A stretch of DNA of 64,000 nt from Cellulophaga fucicola (lineage in GTDB: Bacteria; Bacteroidota; Bacteroidia; Flavobacteriales; Flavobacteriaceae). The translations under genes and the position numbers were made by a program. Below the pieces are notes generated by a model. It searched no databases and was not told the origin of the DNA. It saw only the letters and a program-made list of their open reading frames with translations. Positions 17,428-27,092 of this stretch are shown piece after piece. The stretch's first letter is position 1; the number at the start of each line of letters is the position of its first letter. The DNA lies in assembly GCF_900119145.1 (NCBI RefSeq), contig NZ_FPIY01000007.1, positions 43,622 through 107,621 of the forward strand, in the 5' to 3' direction.

Positions 17428-17435
17428 CAAAATTA
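17428..17435 (-). promoter_or_regulatory. -7 promoter box of aconitase
   Basis: The minus strand reads TAATTTTG. Transcription from here would begin near 17421 and leave a leader of about 30 bases to the ATG at 17391, which decides the start. Confidence 0.45.
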
Positions 17436-17587
17436 ATAAAATCTAAAGGGTAAACGAAAGAATTAAGTAACGATTACTGTTATTTTGATAAAAAAACAAA
17501 AAAAAGCATATCTAAAAATGAATACCTCATTTTTTACTTAAATTTTTATCAAATTGATCACGAAAACGTTTGAAATTTATTTTCGTA

Positions 17588-18541
17588 CTAAAGTAATTTA
17601 CTTATAATTTGCTCTTCAGATATACCTTCTGCTTCTGCTTTGTAGTTTTTTATTATTCTGTGTCTTAATATACCAATAGCTACTGCTTGCACATCTTCTA
17701 TATCTGGTGAAAATTTACCACGTATAGCTGCATTTGCTTTAGCTGCCAAAATTAAGTTTTGTGAAGCTCTTGGACCTGCACCCCAATCTATATATTGCTT
17801 TACATAGTCTTGTGCAGTATCTAAATTTGGTCTTGTACTATTCACCAACTTTACAGCGTACTCTACAACATTATCTGGAACAGGTATTCTGCGTACTAAA
17901 TGTTGTACCGCTACAATTTCTTCTGCACTAAATAGTGCATTAATAGTTGCTTTATTGTCTGATGTTGTACGTTTTACAACCTCTATTTCTTCTGCTATAG
18001 ATGGGTACTGCAATTCTATTGCAAACATAAACCTATCTAATTGAGCTTCTGGCAATGGATATGTACCTTCTTGTTCTATTGGGTTTTGAGTAGCCAATAC
18101 AAAATAAGGTAATTCTAATTTATAGTTATGCCCCGCTATAGTTACAGACCTCTCTTGCATTGCTTCTAATAATGCTGCTTGCGTTTTTGGTGGAGTTCTG
18201 TTTATTTCATCTGCTAAAATAATATTAGAAAATATGGGCCCTTTTATAAACTTAAAATTTCTATTCTGATCTAATATTTCGCTACCTAAAATATCACTAG
18301 GCATTAAATCTGGCGTAAACTGTATTCTTTTAAAATCTAACCCTAGTGTTTGTGCAATTGTATTAACCATTAGGGTTTTTGCCAATCCCGGAACTCCTAT
18401 TAATAAGGAGTGACCACCTGTGTAGATCGATAATAATATCTGATCTATTACCACATCTTGACCAACAATTACTTTAGCTATTTCTTGCTTTAACGCTTGG
18501 TGTTTGCTTACTAGATTTTTAATAGCAGTTACGTCTGACAT
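17588..18541 (-). CDS. MoxR family AAA+ ATPase
   Basis: The 317-residue protein has Walker A-like GVPGLAKT (about residues 53-60), Walker B ILADEINR (about 110), sensor region ATQNPIEQEGTYPLPEAQLDRFMF and arginine-finger area RIPVPDN. MoxR ATPases act as chaperones that assemble or activate metal or envelope complexes, often with DUF58 and von Willebrand proteins. None of those follow here. It is nine bases downstream of a SurA-type gene and ends an operon of two periplasmic isomerases. Functional linkage with envelope folding is inference. Confidence 0.93.
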   Translation of the reverse strand: MSDVTAIKNLVSKHQALKQEIAKVIVGQDVVIDQILLSIYTGGHSLLIGVPGLAKTLMVNTIAQTLGLDFKRIQFTPDLMPSDILGSEILDQNRNFKFIKGPIFSNIILADEINRTPPKTQAALLEAMQERSVTIAGHNYKLELPYFVLATQNPIEQEGTYPLPEAQLDRFMFAIELQYPSIAEEIEVVKRTTSDNKATINALFSAEEIVAVQHLVRRIPVPDNVVEYAVKLVNSTRPNLDTAQDYVKQYIDWGAGPRASQNLILAAKANAAIRGKFSPDIEDVQAVAIGILRHRIIKNYKAEAEGISEEQIISKLL

Positions 18542-18550
18542 ATAGTTCTA

Positions 18551-19984
18551 CTATTTTTTAAACCAGTTGTTAGAAAACTCACAATCTTCATTACCCTTGT
18601 TTATACTTACATAAGTATCTTCAATATGCTTTTTCATCCATTTTTGAATAGCATCTATACGTTTTTGAGTTAGTGCTAATTCTTTAATTTTTACATAGTC
18701 TTGTGCAAAATCTGCCACGTGCTCATCATACCTATTGGTAATCTTCATTATTTTGTACTTCTTACCTCCGCCTCTTTCTTCAGCCTCTAAAATAGGCATA
18801 GAAATTTCGTCGTCTTTAATATTTCTTACTTGGTTATACAACTCTGGCTGCATTTTAGTAAGCTCAAATTTAGAGCTAAAATCTTGTGGGTTTCTTAATT
18901 GCCCTCCTTCAAATTTTGTTTCTTTCTGATCAGAAAAATTAAGTGCTGCTTCTGCGAACGTAAATTCCCCGTCTATAATTTTTTGTCTTATTTCTTCTAA
19001 CTCTTTTCTTGCTTCTTCTAATCTTTCATCAGAAACTTTAGGCGACATAAGAATGTGTCTAACGTCTCTTTCCTGACCTTTAATTTTTTCTAAGTAAATA
19101 ATATGATAACCAAACTGAGTTTCAAAAGGCTCAGAAACTTCACCCTCTTTTAAACTAAAAGTAACATCTTTAAATTCTTTTACATATCCAGATTCTTTAG
19201 ATATACCTGGATAAAAACCACCATTAGACCTAGATCCTTCATCTTCAGAAGAAATAATAGCTTTAATTCTAAAGCTAGAACCGCCTTCTAAAACATCTTC
19301 TCTAATTTTATTTAACTTATCTATTACTTTTTGCTTTTCTTCTTCACTAGCTTCTGGTTGTTTTACAATTTGCGCAATCTCTAACTGTGCTCCAAAAACG
19401 GGTCTTTCGTCTTTTGGTATTTCTTTATAAAACTGTCTTACCTCTTCTGGTGTTATTTCTAATTCCGAAATAATGCTTTGTTGCATTTTTTCAGATAACA
19501 TTTTTAGCTTATTAATTTTAAAAAGATCTTCTCTTAAAGATTCCTGAGAATCTTTCTTATAAAACTTAAGCAGTTTATCCATAGATCCTATTTGCGCCAC
19601 TAGCCCCTGTATTTGTCTTTCACTAGCAGAGTTTACCTCATCATCAGAAACCAACAAACTATCTTGTACTGCTTGGTGTGCATACAAACGATCTTCCATT
19701 AGTTTGCCTAACAAACCACATCTAGAAACTTCTTCTTCAGAAACACCTTGACTACGTAAGTCTATAAGTGTCTTTTCTATATCAGAATCTAATATTACAT
19801 AATCACCAACTACAGCAGAAACACCATCTAACTTTATTCTTTTAAAATTAGATTTTATAGTGTCTTGTACAACCTGCACAACCTCTTCTTGCTCTAATTC
19901 TTCATCTTGCATAGCATTAACTGTACACGGCACAACCAATAACAATGCTAATAAAAACAGTATTGTATTACTCTTGTTTTTCAT
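18551..19984 (-). CDS. Periplasmic peptidyl-prolyl isomerase (SurA-like)
   Basis: The protein has about 477 residues from the ATG at 19984, which begins a clean signal peptide (KNKSNTILFLLALLLVVPCTVNA). The SurA N-domain follows (AVVGDYVILDSDI). Two parvulin-type PPIase domains come next; the first is visible around ISSEDEGSRSNGGFYPG and FETQFGYHIIYLEKIKG, the second around DVRHILMSPKV. SurA-type chaperones guide outer membrane proteins. An in-frame start at 20017 would spoil the signal peptide. Its 5' end overlaps the upstream gene's 3' end by 17 bases. Confidence 0.9.
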   Translation of the reverse strand: MKNKSNTILFLLALLLVVPCTVNAMQDEELEQEEVVQVVQDTIKSNFKRIKLDGVSAVVGDYVILDSDIEKTLIDLRSQGVSEEEVSRCGLLGKLMEDRLYAHQAVQDSLLVSDDEVNSASERQIQGLVAQIGSMDKLLKFYKKDSQESLREDLFKINKLKMLSEKMQQSIISELEITPEEVRQFYKEIPKDERPVFGAQLEIAQIVKQPEASEEEKQKVIDKLNKIREDVLEGGSSFRIKAIISSEDEGSRSNGGFYPGISKESGYVKEFKDVTFSLKEGEVSEPFETQFGYHIIYLEKIKGQERDVRHILMSPKVSDERLEEARKELEEIRQKIIDGEFTFAEAALNFSDQKETKFEGGQLRNPQDFSSKFELTKMQPELYNQVRNIKDDEISMPILEAEERGGGKKYKIMKITNRYDEHVADFAQDYVKIKELALTQKRIDAIQKWMKKHIEDTYVSINKGNEDCEFSNNWFKK

Positions 19985-20861
19985 ATATCTCAAATTCCTT
20001 ATTTTTAATAGCTTCATCTATAATATCTACTTCTAATTTTCTTAAATATTCTAACCTTCTACGGTTTAGCAAAACGCGTTTAATAGTTGGCGTAATGTAT
20101 TGTAAAGGAGCAGCTTCGTTTTTATCTAACATATCTACTACCTTGGTCAAATATACCCCTAATGAATCTTGCATTTCAAAAAATTGTGATTTTTTTAAGT
20201 ACAACTGTTCATTTTCACTTGTTAGCGGCGGTATCTCATTTATTAGTCTTGACGCCTCTACCCAAATAGAATCGTTAAAGTTTACTTTTCTAAATTGTAC
20301 GTTTATAGAGTCTAAATATATACGGTCTTTTTCAGAAAAACCCTTTAACTTATCTATTACTGCCGCCTTATTTAAAAACTGAGGAGGAAGTTCTACGTAA
20401 CGTACACGTAGTAATTTTTCATTAAGCTTAAAGTTTTCTTTTTCTCTTTGGTAAAAAGCTTCTAGTTCTTCTTTACTAATAACGGTGTCTTGCTCTTTTT
20501 GCACCAAAGCTTCTTTATAAGCCCCTGTGTATAAATCTGTTTTGTAGTTTGCCACAAGCCTATCAAACTCTGCCAATTGCTCTTCAGACAAGTTTACTTT
20601 AGACTTAGACATTAGCAATTGTTTAGATGCCCAATTATTAATATAATTGGTTACTAATGTTGTACTATCTTCCTTTGTTAAATTTTTACCTACTAGATCT
20701 ACTAAGTCTTCTTTATACAGAAAATTTTCGCCTACTCTAGCTACTACTTCCTTTTCTTTATCACTAACAAAAATACCTTGACAAGAGCTCAGTGTTAGTG
20801 TTCCATAAAGTATTCCTAACAAGAAAATTAACTTATTTGTATGTTGCATAAATTGGTGCAT
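19968..20861 (-). CDS. PpiC/SurA N-domain-like lipoprotein
   Basis: This 297-residue protein has a lipoprotein signal (GTLTLSSC). The SurA-type N-terminal helical domain follows (VARVGENFLYKEDLVDLV, KQLLMSKSKVNLSEEQ). No clear parvulin domain can be made out in its middle, so it may be a chaperone without isomerase activity. It overlaps the SurA-like gene by 17 bases, forming one operon with it and moxR. Two in-frame ATGs are four codons apart (20861 and 20849) and I cannot decide between them. Confidence 0.82.
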   Translation of the reverse strand: MHQFMQHTNKLIFLLGILYGTLTLSSCQGIFVSDKEKEVVARVGENFLYKEDLVDLVGKNLTKEDSTTLVTNYINNWASKQLLMSKSKVNLSEEQLAEFDRLVANYKTDLYTGAYKEALVQKEQDTVISKEELEAFYQREKENFKLNEKLLRVRYVELPPQFLNKAAVIDKLKGFSEKDRIYLDSINVQFRKVNFNDSIWVEASRLINEIPPLTSENEQLYLKKSQFFEMQDSLGVYLTKVVDMLDKNEAAPLQYITPTIKRVLLNRRRLEYLRKLEVDIIDEAIKNKEFEIYEKQE

Positions 20862-21071
20862 CTAGCAAAAATAACAATTTGATGTTGCGATACAAGATAT
20901 ATTGTAAAATGATTAACACTTTTAACCTCAAAAAAAAATAAAATTTACTATTTAACACTTAAAAGCCCTTTTGTTACACTAGAAAAAGTGATTATTTAGT
21001 ACCAATAGAATTGATCTTATTAATAAAGAAATGGTAATTTTACTTTTTTAACACCTAATTACATTAGCTAA

Positions 21072-21311
21072 ATGTCTAAAAAAATAAAGTTAATATGGGA
21101 TTTTAGAGGTCCTGCTGCAGAAAAAACAGCAGAACACCATGAAATACACTTAAAAGAATTTATAACAGCAGAAAATTTACAACTTAACATTACTGGTTTT
21201 ACCGTTTTAACAGATATGCATAGTATTGCTTACCTTGTTGTAAACGAAGCTGAAATGATTACTGTTAGGGATGCTTTAAAACCACATAGAGGGGAATTAT
21301 ACACAGAATAA
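21072..21311 (+). CDS. Small conserved-looking protein of unknown function
   Basis: The 79-residue protein has no signal peptide. Distinctive segments are LIWDFRGPAAEKTAEHHEIHL and DMHSIAYLVVNEAEM. I do not recognise a family. The ferredoxin-like alternation of strands and helices is only an impression. Its stop overlaps the ATG of the class A hydrolase (TAATG at 21309-21313), so the two are translationally coupled. Confidence 0.75.
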   Translation: MSKKIKLIWDFRGPAAEKTAEHHEIHLKEFITAENLQLNITGFTVLTDMHSIAYLVVNEAEMITVRDALKPHRGELYTE

Positions 21312-22453
21312 TGAAACATTTTTTTACACCTGTATTCATCATAATTTTACTTATATCTTGTAAAGAAAAAGTAAAAACACCAGACCATCCTATAAAATAC
21401 GCTATTGAATCTGCCAACCCTAAAATTAAAAAGGTTGTAGACAGCATAACAAAGTACGAGGTACAGGTAAGATATACTGAGGTTAACAAAAAGCAAGGTA
21501 TTTACATCTTTAATAATTACGATGTTAACGTAAATTCTAAAAATTATTTTTACCCAGCTAGCAGCGTTAAACTACCCATTGCCGTTCTTACATTAGAAAA
21601 ACTAAACGAGAACGATTCTTTAACTAAGGATTCTTCTTTTTTTATAGAAGGTGATACTCTAAAGACAACGTTTGCTAAAGAAATTACTAAAATATTTGCT
21701 GTAAGTGATAATGATGCTTACAACAGGTTATTTGAGTTTCTTGGTCAAGATTATATCAATAAAAAACTAACAGAAAAAGGGTTAAAAGACGTTAGAATAT
21801 CGCATAGGTTATCTACAGAAGATCCAGACAATGTTACAACCAAACCCCTGGTTATTTATTTAAATGATAGCACAACCTACAACACTAAAGCTATAATTAA
21901 TAGTCCCATAACCCCTTTAGAGATTGATAAACTAAAAAAAGGAATTAGTTATATTGAAGAAGACTCTCTACAGAAAGAACCTTTTGACTTCAGTTTAAAA
22001 AACAACTACCCTATTAACGATCAGCAACAGGTTTTGCAGCGTGTAATTTTCCCAGAATCATTTACCAAAACTCAGCAGTTTAATTTGTCTGATGAGCAAT
22101 TGTCCTTTTTAAAAAGTACAATGAGTATACTTCCTAAAGATGCTGGTTATCCTAAAGGCGATTACCACGATAGTTATGTAAAATTCTTTATGTATGGAGA
22201 CACTAAGAAACCTATACCAAGTACTATTAAAATATACAATAAAGTTGGCTATGCTTATGGTACGCTTACAGACTGCGCGTATATTGAAGACACTGAAAAC
22301 AACATACAATTTATGCTTACCGCAACTATTCTCGTAAACAAAAATGGTGTTTTTAATGACAACACATACGAATATGACGAAATAGGAATTCCGTTTTTAG
22401 CACAATTAGGAAGAGAATTTTACAATTACAACTTAAAGAAAAAACAAAACTAA
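21311..22453 (+). CDS. Class A beta-lactamase-like serine hydrolase, lipoprotein
   Basis: The 380-residue protein begins with a lipobox (ILLISCKEK). The serine hydrolase SxxK appears as ASSVKLPIAVL (about residue 80), the SDN motif as VSDNDAYNRLFE (about 135), and the third KTG-like box as KVGYAYG (about 315), with Val in place of Thr. This is the beta-lactamase class A fold family (beta-lactamase2). A peptidoglycan or ester hydrolase role is as likely as antibiotic resistance. It is coupled to the small gene before it. Confidence 0.85.
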   Translation: MKHFFTPVFIIILLISCKEKVKTPDHPIKYAIESANPKIKKVVDSITKYEVQVRYTEVNKKQGIYIFNNYDVNVNSKNYFYPASSVKLPIAVLTLEKLNENDSLTKDSSFFIEGDTLKTTFAKEITKIFAVSDNDAYNRLFEFLGQDYINKKLTEKGLKDVRISHRLSTEDPDNVTTKPLVIYLNDSTTYNTKAIINSPITPLEIDKLKKGISYIEEDSLQKEPFDFSLKNNYPINDQQQVLQRVIFPESFTKTQQFNLSDEQLSFLKSTMSILPKDAGYPKGDYHDSYVKFFMYGDTKKPIPSTIKIYNKVGYAYGTLTDCAYIEDTENNIQFMLTATILVNKNGVFNDNTYEYDEIGIPFLAQLGREFYNYNLKKKQN

Positions 22454-22634
22454 GTTGCTTATTTAACAATATTTAGCTTGTAAAATTGTTACTATAAATA
22501 ACCAAAAACCCTAAAAATAGAATTTAACAGGTTAAGCCCTAAAAAATTCACTGTATACAGGGTGCTTACAATTATAGATACATAACTATATTGCACAAGT
22601 ATTGCAATGCAATACGCACTTAGGAACCTAACTT

Positions 22635-24995
22635 ATGGCAAACGATCAGGAATATTTAAACAATTTAACCAAGCAATTTGAAAATCTTCTTAGCAAACAA
22701 GAACATTTTGCAAAAGAGTTAATGATATTGCATAAAGAAATTGAACGTCTTAAAAAAGAAGGCATTCCTAAACAAACTCCTTTAGCAACCGAACCCATTG
22801 CTAAGCCAGAGGTTAAAGCCGAAAAGGTAATAGAAGAACCTATTAAAGAGGTTATAAAAGAGACTGTAAAGGAACCTATTATAGCTCCAAAACCTCAGCC
22901 TATAAGAGACATAAAGCCTGAAGTTAAAAAAATTATTAAACCAAAAGGGAAATCTAATATTGAGAAATTTATTGGTGAAAATCTATTAAATAAAATTGGT
23001 ATTCTTATTCTAATATTTGGTGTTGCTATTGGTGCAAAATACTCTATAGAAAACAACTTAATTAGCCCTTTAACTAGAATAATCTTAGGTTATTTAACTG
23101 GCTTAGGTTTACTTGGTTTTGGTATTAAGTTAAAAGAAAAATATACAAGTTATAGTGCCGTTCTAGTCAGTGGTTCCATAGCTATACTTTACTTTATAAC
23201 ATTTGCCGCTCATAGTTTTTATGACATTTTTCCACAAATACCAGCTTTTGCAATAATGGCTTTACTAACCGTATTTACTGTTATTACAGCTATAAATTAC
23301 AACAAACAAGCAATTGCACATATTGGCTTGGTTGGCGCATACGCTGTTCCTTTTTTACTTAGTAATGGTTCTGGACAAGTTGGCATTTTGTTTACATATA
23401 TGACAATAATTAACATTGGCATTTTAGTATTATCGTTTAAAAAAGACTGGAAAGGCTTATTTTATTCCGCATTTGGATTTACATGGATTATATATACATC
23501 TTGGATTCTAGGTGGAGACAGAGGAGATTATTTAACTGAAGCATTTACATTCTTATTTGTTTTCTTCTTATTATTCTACACCACCTTTATTGTAAACAAA
23601 ATTAAAAAGAAAGAAGCCTTTAACCCAAGCTCTATCCTTATACTATTACTAAATTCTTTTCTATTCTTTGGCATAGGTTTCTTCTTACTAGAATTAAACG
23701 ATGACTATAGAGGATATACGGGTTTATTTACAGTACTTAATGCCCTATTACATTTTATTGCTGGTACAATTCTTTACAAACAAAAACTAGCAAACAACAA
23801 CCTGCTGTACTTTGTATTGGGAATGGTATTTGTTTTTATCACCATAGCAGTACCTATACAATTAGATGGGAATTATGTAACATTATTATGGGTTGCTATC
23901 GCGGCATTATTATTCTGGATTGGCACTACCAAAGACGCTTCAATATTAAAGAAATTATCTTATCCACTATTAGCTTTATCAATATTAAGTCTAATACAAG
24001 ATTGGGAGGCTTATGTAATAAATTATAGCTACTACATAGATAGTGCAGATGATTTTTTAACCCCTATATTTAACATCAATTTATTAAGTACAATTATATG
24101 CATAGCTTCAGTATATTTTATATATAGAACAAACCAAAAACATAATACCAACAAAAAAAGCATATTATCTTTTGTAGCTCCTATTTTACTTATATTACTT
24201 ACTTACGTAGGCTTGTTTCTTGAGATAGTTAACTATTTTGAAATTCTCTTAACAAAATCTAAAATCATTATTAGTAAAACAGACGTATACTCTAACCCTG
24301 TTAATTATGATTTAACTGATTTTAAAATAATTTGGCTAATAATATACACACTATTTTTCTTAGGGATTTTAAGTGTCATCAATATTAAAAAGATAAAAAA
24401 CAAAGCCCTTGGGTTTGCAAATATTACACTTAATACTATTGCGTTACTTATTTCTTTAACCATTGGTTTATTTACATTAAGCGAACTTAGATATAGCCAT
24501 CTAAACCCTTCTGACTATTACAATACTGGTATATTTCATTTAGGAATTAGGTATATATTATATGCTTTTATAGCAGCTATAATTTATAGTATTTACAGCT
24601 ATAACAAACAGAATTTTATGCTCCCTAAGTTTAAAATTTTATTTTCTATAATACTAAACATTACGGCATTATGGATTCTTAGTAGCGAACTAATTAATTG
24701 GATGGATTTATTAGGCACCGAACAAACTTACGGCTTAGGACTTTCAATCTTATGGGGACTATATTCTTTCTTCTTAGTTGCTAAAGGCATCTGGAAAAAG
24801 ACAAAATACATACGTATTGGCGGTATAATTCTATTTGGAATTACCATTCTTAAGTTGTTCTTCTTAGATTTAGCATCTTTAGACACAATACGCAAGACTC
24901 TTGTCCTTGTTATCCTAGGACTATTAATTATGGGAGTTTCATTTTTATACAACAAGTACAAAAACAAAATTTTTGATGAGACAAAAACTGAGTAA
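22635..24995 (+). CDS. DUF2339 polytopic membrane protein
   Basis: The 786-residue protein has a cytoplasmic coiled-coil-like start (about residues 1-45), a Pro/Lys/Glu-rich linker (about 50-105) and then more than twenty hydrophobic helices. The signature of DUF2339 is NKIGILILIFGVAIGAKYSI followed by LGYLTGLGLLGFG. Function is unknown in the family. The next gene (DUF3999-like) overlaps its end by 20 bases, a pairing seen elsewhere, so the two probably form one membrane complex. Confidence 0.88.
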   Translation: MANDQEYLNNLTKQFENLLSKQEHFAKELMILHKEIERLKKEGIPKQTPLATEPIAKPEVKAEKVIEEPIKEVIKETVKEPIIAPKPQPIRDIKPEVKKIIKPKGKSNIEKFIGENLLNKIGILILIFGVAIGAKYSIENNLISPLTRIILGYLTGLGLLGFGIKLKEKYTSYSAVLVSGSIAILYFITFAAHSFYDIFPQIPAFAIMALLTVFTVITAINYNKQAIAHIGLVGAYAVPFLLSNGSGQVGILFTYMTIINIGILVLSFKKDWKGLFYSAFGFTWIIYTSWILGGDRGDYLTEAFTFLFVFFLLFYTTFIVNKIKKKEAFNPSSILILLLNSFLFFGIGFFLLELNDDYRGYTGLFTVLNALLHFIAGTILYKQKLANNNLLYFVLGMVFVFITIAVPIQLDGNYVTLLWVAIAALLFWIGTTKDASILKKLSYPLLALSILSLIQDWEAYVINYSYYIDSADDFLTPIFNINLLSTIICIASVYFIYRTNQKHNTNKKSILSFVAPILLILLTYVGLFLEIVNYFEILLTKSKIIISKTDVYSNPVNYDLTDFKIIWLIIYTLFFLGILSVINIKKIKNKALGFANITLNTIALLISLTIGLFTLSELRYSHLNPSDYYNTGIFHLGIRYILYAFIAAIIYSIYSYNKQNFMLPKFKILFSIILNITALWILSSELINWMDLLGTEQTYGLGLSILWGLYSFFLVAKGIWKKTKYIRIGGIILFGITILKLFFLDLASLDTIRKTLVLVILGLLIMGVSFLYNKYKNKIFDETKTE

Positions 24996-26214
24996 ATCTA
25001 TATTCTTTTTTCTTTTAATATCGACAACTTTCTATGGTCAAATGCAAAGCTATGATGCAAAAATAGAACTTAAAAATATTACTGATACTTGGCATAATAT
25101 TGTATTACCAGACACTGTTTTTGCTAATACTCAAGATCATTTAAGTGATATTCGCATTTACGGTATAACTCCTAAAAAAGATACTATTGAAGCCCCTTAT
25201 ATTTTTAATTACACATCTCCAGAATTAAAAACTAAAACGGTAGACTACAAATTATTAAACGCTAGTACTAAAGATGGCAATTACTACTTTACACTAAAAG
25301 TACCTTCTAAGGATCCTATTAACCATATAAAATTAGATTTTGAAAACACTAATTTTGATTGGAAAACATTGGTACAAGGAAGTCACGACCAAAAAGATTG
25401 GTTTACAATTTATAAAGATTATAGAATTGTAGCTATTAAGAACGATCAAACAAATTACAGTTTTACAGATATCACTTTTCCAGCAGCAGAATACACATAT
25501 TTTAGAGTAGGAATTAAAAGTGATGAAGAACCTATTTTAAACAGAGCAACATTAGAGCTTCAACAAAAAGCTACAGAAAATATTACCAACAGAAAATTAA
25601 AATCTTATACTGTTGTTGAAGATAAAAAAAGTAAAAAAACAATTATCAATATAAGTTTAACTAAAAAAGCCCCTACACACCAAGTAACCATAAATATTAA
25701 TGATAATTTTGATTATTACAGACCTATAAAAATTGAAGAGCTTTTAGACAGTGTAAAAACACAAAAAGGGTATTTGTATGACTACAATACACTAAGCGTT
25801 GGCACATTATCCTCTATAGAAAATAATACATTTGCTTTTGACAATACCTTCTCTAAAAAGATACGCATTACTATTTTAAATTTTGACAATCAGCCTTTAA
25901 AAATAAAAAATATAACTGCTAAAGGTTACAAGTACTTACTAACCGCAAGGTTTACAGAACCAGCTACATATTATTTAACATATGGTAATAAAGATGCATA
26001 TGGTCCTAGTTATGATATTGCTCAACTAAATATAAAAATGCCTAAGGATATAAAAAACCTTTCTTTGGGCAATCCTGTTTATATTGCTAAAAAAGAAACA
26101 CAAATACAAGAACCTCTTTTTGAAAACAAGCTTTGGTTGTGGGTTATTATGGGCGTTATAATGGCTATAATTGGTTGGTTCTCTTATAAAATGTTAAGTA
26201 AAAAACCTGAATAA
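24976..26214 (+). CDS. DUF3999-like membrane-anchored protein
   Basis: The 412-residue protein has a signal peptide (SIFFFLLISTTFYG), a long beta-rich periplasmic region and a single C-terminal membrane helix (about residues 385-405: LWLWVIMGVIMAIIGWFSY). Its domain plan and pairing with DUF2339 match DUF3999. The ATG at 24976 lies inside the end of the DUF2339 gene; a TTG one codon earlier is less likely. Function is unknown; a periplasmic partner of the DUF2339 protein is inference. Confidence 0.82.
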   Translation: MRQKLSKSIFFFLLISTTFYGQMQSYDAKIELKNITDTWHNIVLPDTVFANTQDHLSDIRIYGITPKKDTIEAPYIFNYTSPELKTKTVDYKLLNASTKDGNYYFTLKVPSKDPINHIKLDFENTNFDWKTLVQGSHDQKDWFTIYKDYRIVAIKNDQTNYSFTDITFPAAEYTYFRVGIKSDEEPILNRATLELQQKATENITNRKLKSYTVVEDKKSKKTIINISLTKKAPTHQVTININDNFDYYRPIKIEELLDSVKTQKGYLYDYNTLSVGTLSSIENNTFAFDNTFSKKIRITILNFDNQPLKIKNITAKGYKYLLTARFTEPATYYLTYGNKDAYGPSYDIAQLNIKMPKDIKNLSLGNPVYIAKKETQIQEPLFENKLWLWVIMGVIMAIIGWFSYKMLSKKPE

Positions 26215-26333
26215 AAGCCAATACAACTCCTAATTATTTTTTTTGTAACTTGGGAATCCCCCATACTTTACAACATACTTTCTTACAACCTGTTATGGTA
26301 ATAAACACTTTTTAACCATTAACAAATAGTAAA

Positions 26334-27026
26334 ATGAAAAAATTAGTAGCAGAATTTATTGGTACACTTTGGCTAGTCCTTGGTGGTTGTGGTAGCGCTG
26401 TATTAGCAGCAGGTTATCCAGAATTAGGAATTGGCTTCATGGGTGTGGCACTGGCCTTTGGACTTACAGTAATTACAATGGCTTACGCAATAGGACACAT
26501 TTCCGGCTGCCATTTAAACCCAGCAGTATCAATTGGATTATGGATTGGAGGTAGGTTTGATAAAAAAGATTTACTTCCTTATATTATTGCCCAAGTTATG
26601 GGCGGCATTGCTGGAGCAGCAATTTTATACGCTATTGTAAGCGGCAAAGAAGGCTTTAACATAGGTAGCTTTGCTGCTAATGGCTACGGAGAACATTCTC
26701 CTGATGGTTACAGTATGGTATCTGCTTTAATTACAGAAGTTGTAATGACTTTTATGTTCTTAATTATTATACTAGGAGCAACACACTCTAAAGCTCCAAA
26801 AGGAATGGCTGGCTTAGCAATAGGCCTTGGACTTACATTAATTCACCTAATAAGCATACCCGTAACCAACACCTCTGTAAACCCTGCACGTAGTACTAGT
26901 CAGGCTTTATTTGCACAAACGGATTGGGCTATACCGCAATTATGGTTATTTTGGATTGCCCCTGTAGTTGGTGCTGTTTTAGCTGGTTTAATATACAAAT
27001 ACTTATCCCCAGAAGAAAAAGGATAA
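26334..27026 (+). CDS. aqpZ: Aquaporin Z
   Basis: The 230-residue six-helix channel has both NPA boxes: [14 protein letters not shown] (about residue 62) and [14 protein letters not shown] (about 184), each with its following half-helix. The arginine after the second NPA belongs to the selectivity filter, and an Asp/Gly-rich GlpF signature is absent, which points to water rather than glycerol transport. It is a single gene ending at a strong palindromic terminator. Confidence 0.95.
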   Translation: MKKLVAEFIGTLWLVLGGCGSAVLAAGYPELGIGFMGVALAFGLTVITMAYAIGHISGCHLNPAVSIGLWIGGRFDKKDLLPYIIAQVMGGIAGAAILYAIVSGKEGFNIGSFAANGYGEHSPDGYSMVSALITEVVMTFMFLIIILGATHSKAPKGMAGLAIGLGLTLIHLISIPVTNTSVNPARSTSQALFAQTDWAIPQLWLFWIAPVVGAVLAGLIYKYLSPEEKG

Positions 27027-27039
27027 ATTTTAAAAGTAA

Positions 27040-27069
27040 AAAGCCCTAGAATATATATTCTAGGGCTTT
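27040..27069. terminator. Bidirectional terminator between aqpZ and rimO
   Basis: Perfect 30-base palindrome: AAAGCCCTAGAATAT and its exact reverse complement, with a long T-run on the right and A-run on the left, between convergent genes. Confidence 0.88.
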
Positions 27070-27092
27070 TTTTTATTTCTTAAAACAAACAA

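Noticed and set aside
17588..18541. MoxR gene as part of an antiviral ternary system
   Set aside because: No associated von Willebrand, effector or nuclease genes; neighbours are periplasmic chaperones and aconitase.
21311..22453. Antibiotic resistance beta-lactamase call
   Set aside because: Only general serine-hydrolase motifs are present, the third box is KVG, and no mobile context exists, so a resistance claim is not supported.
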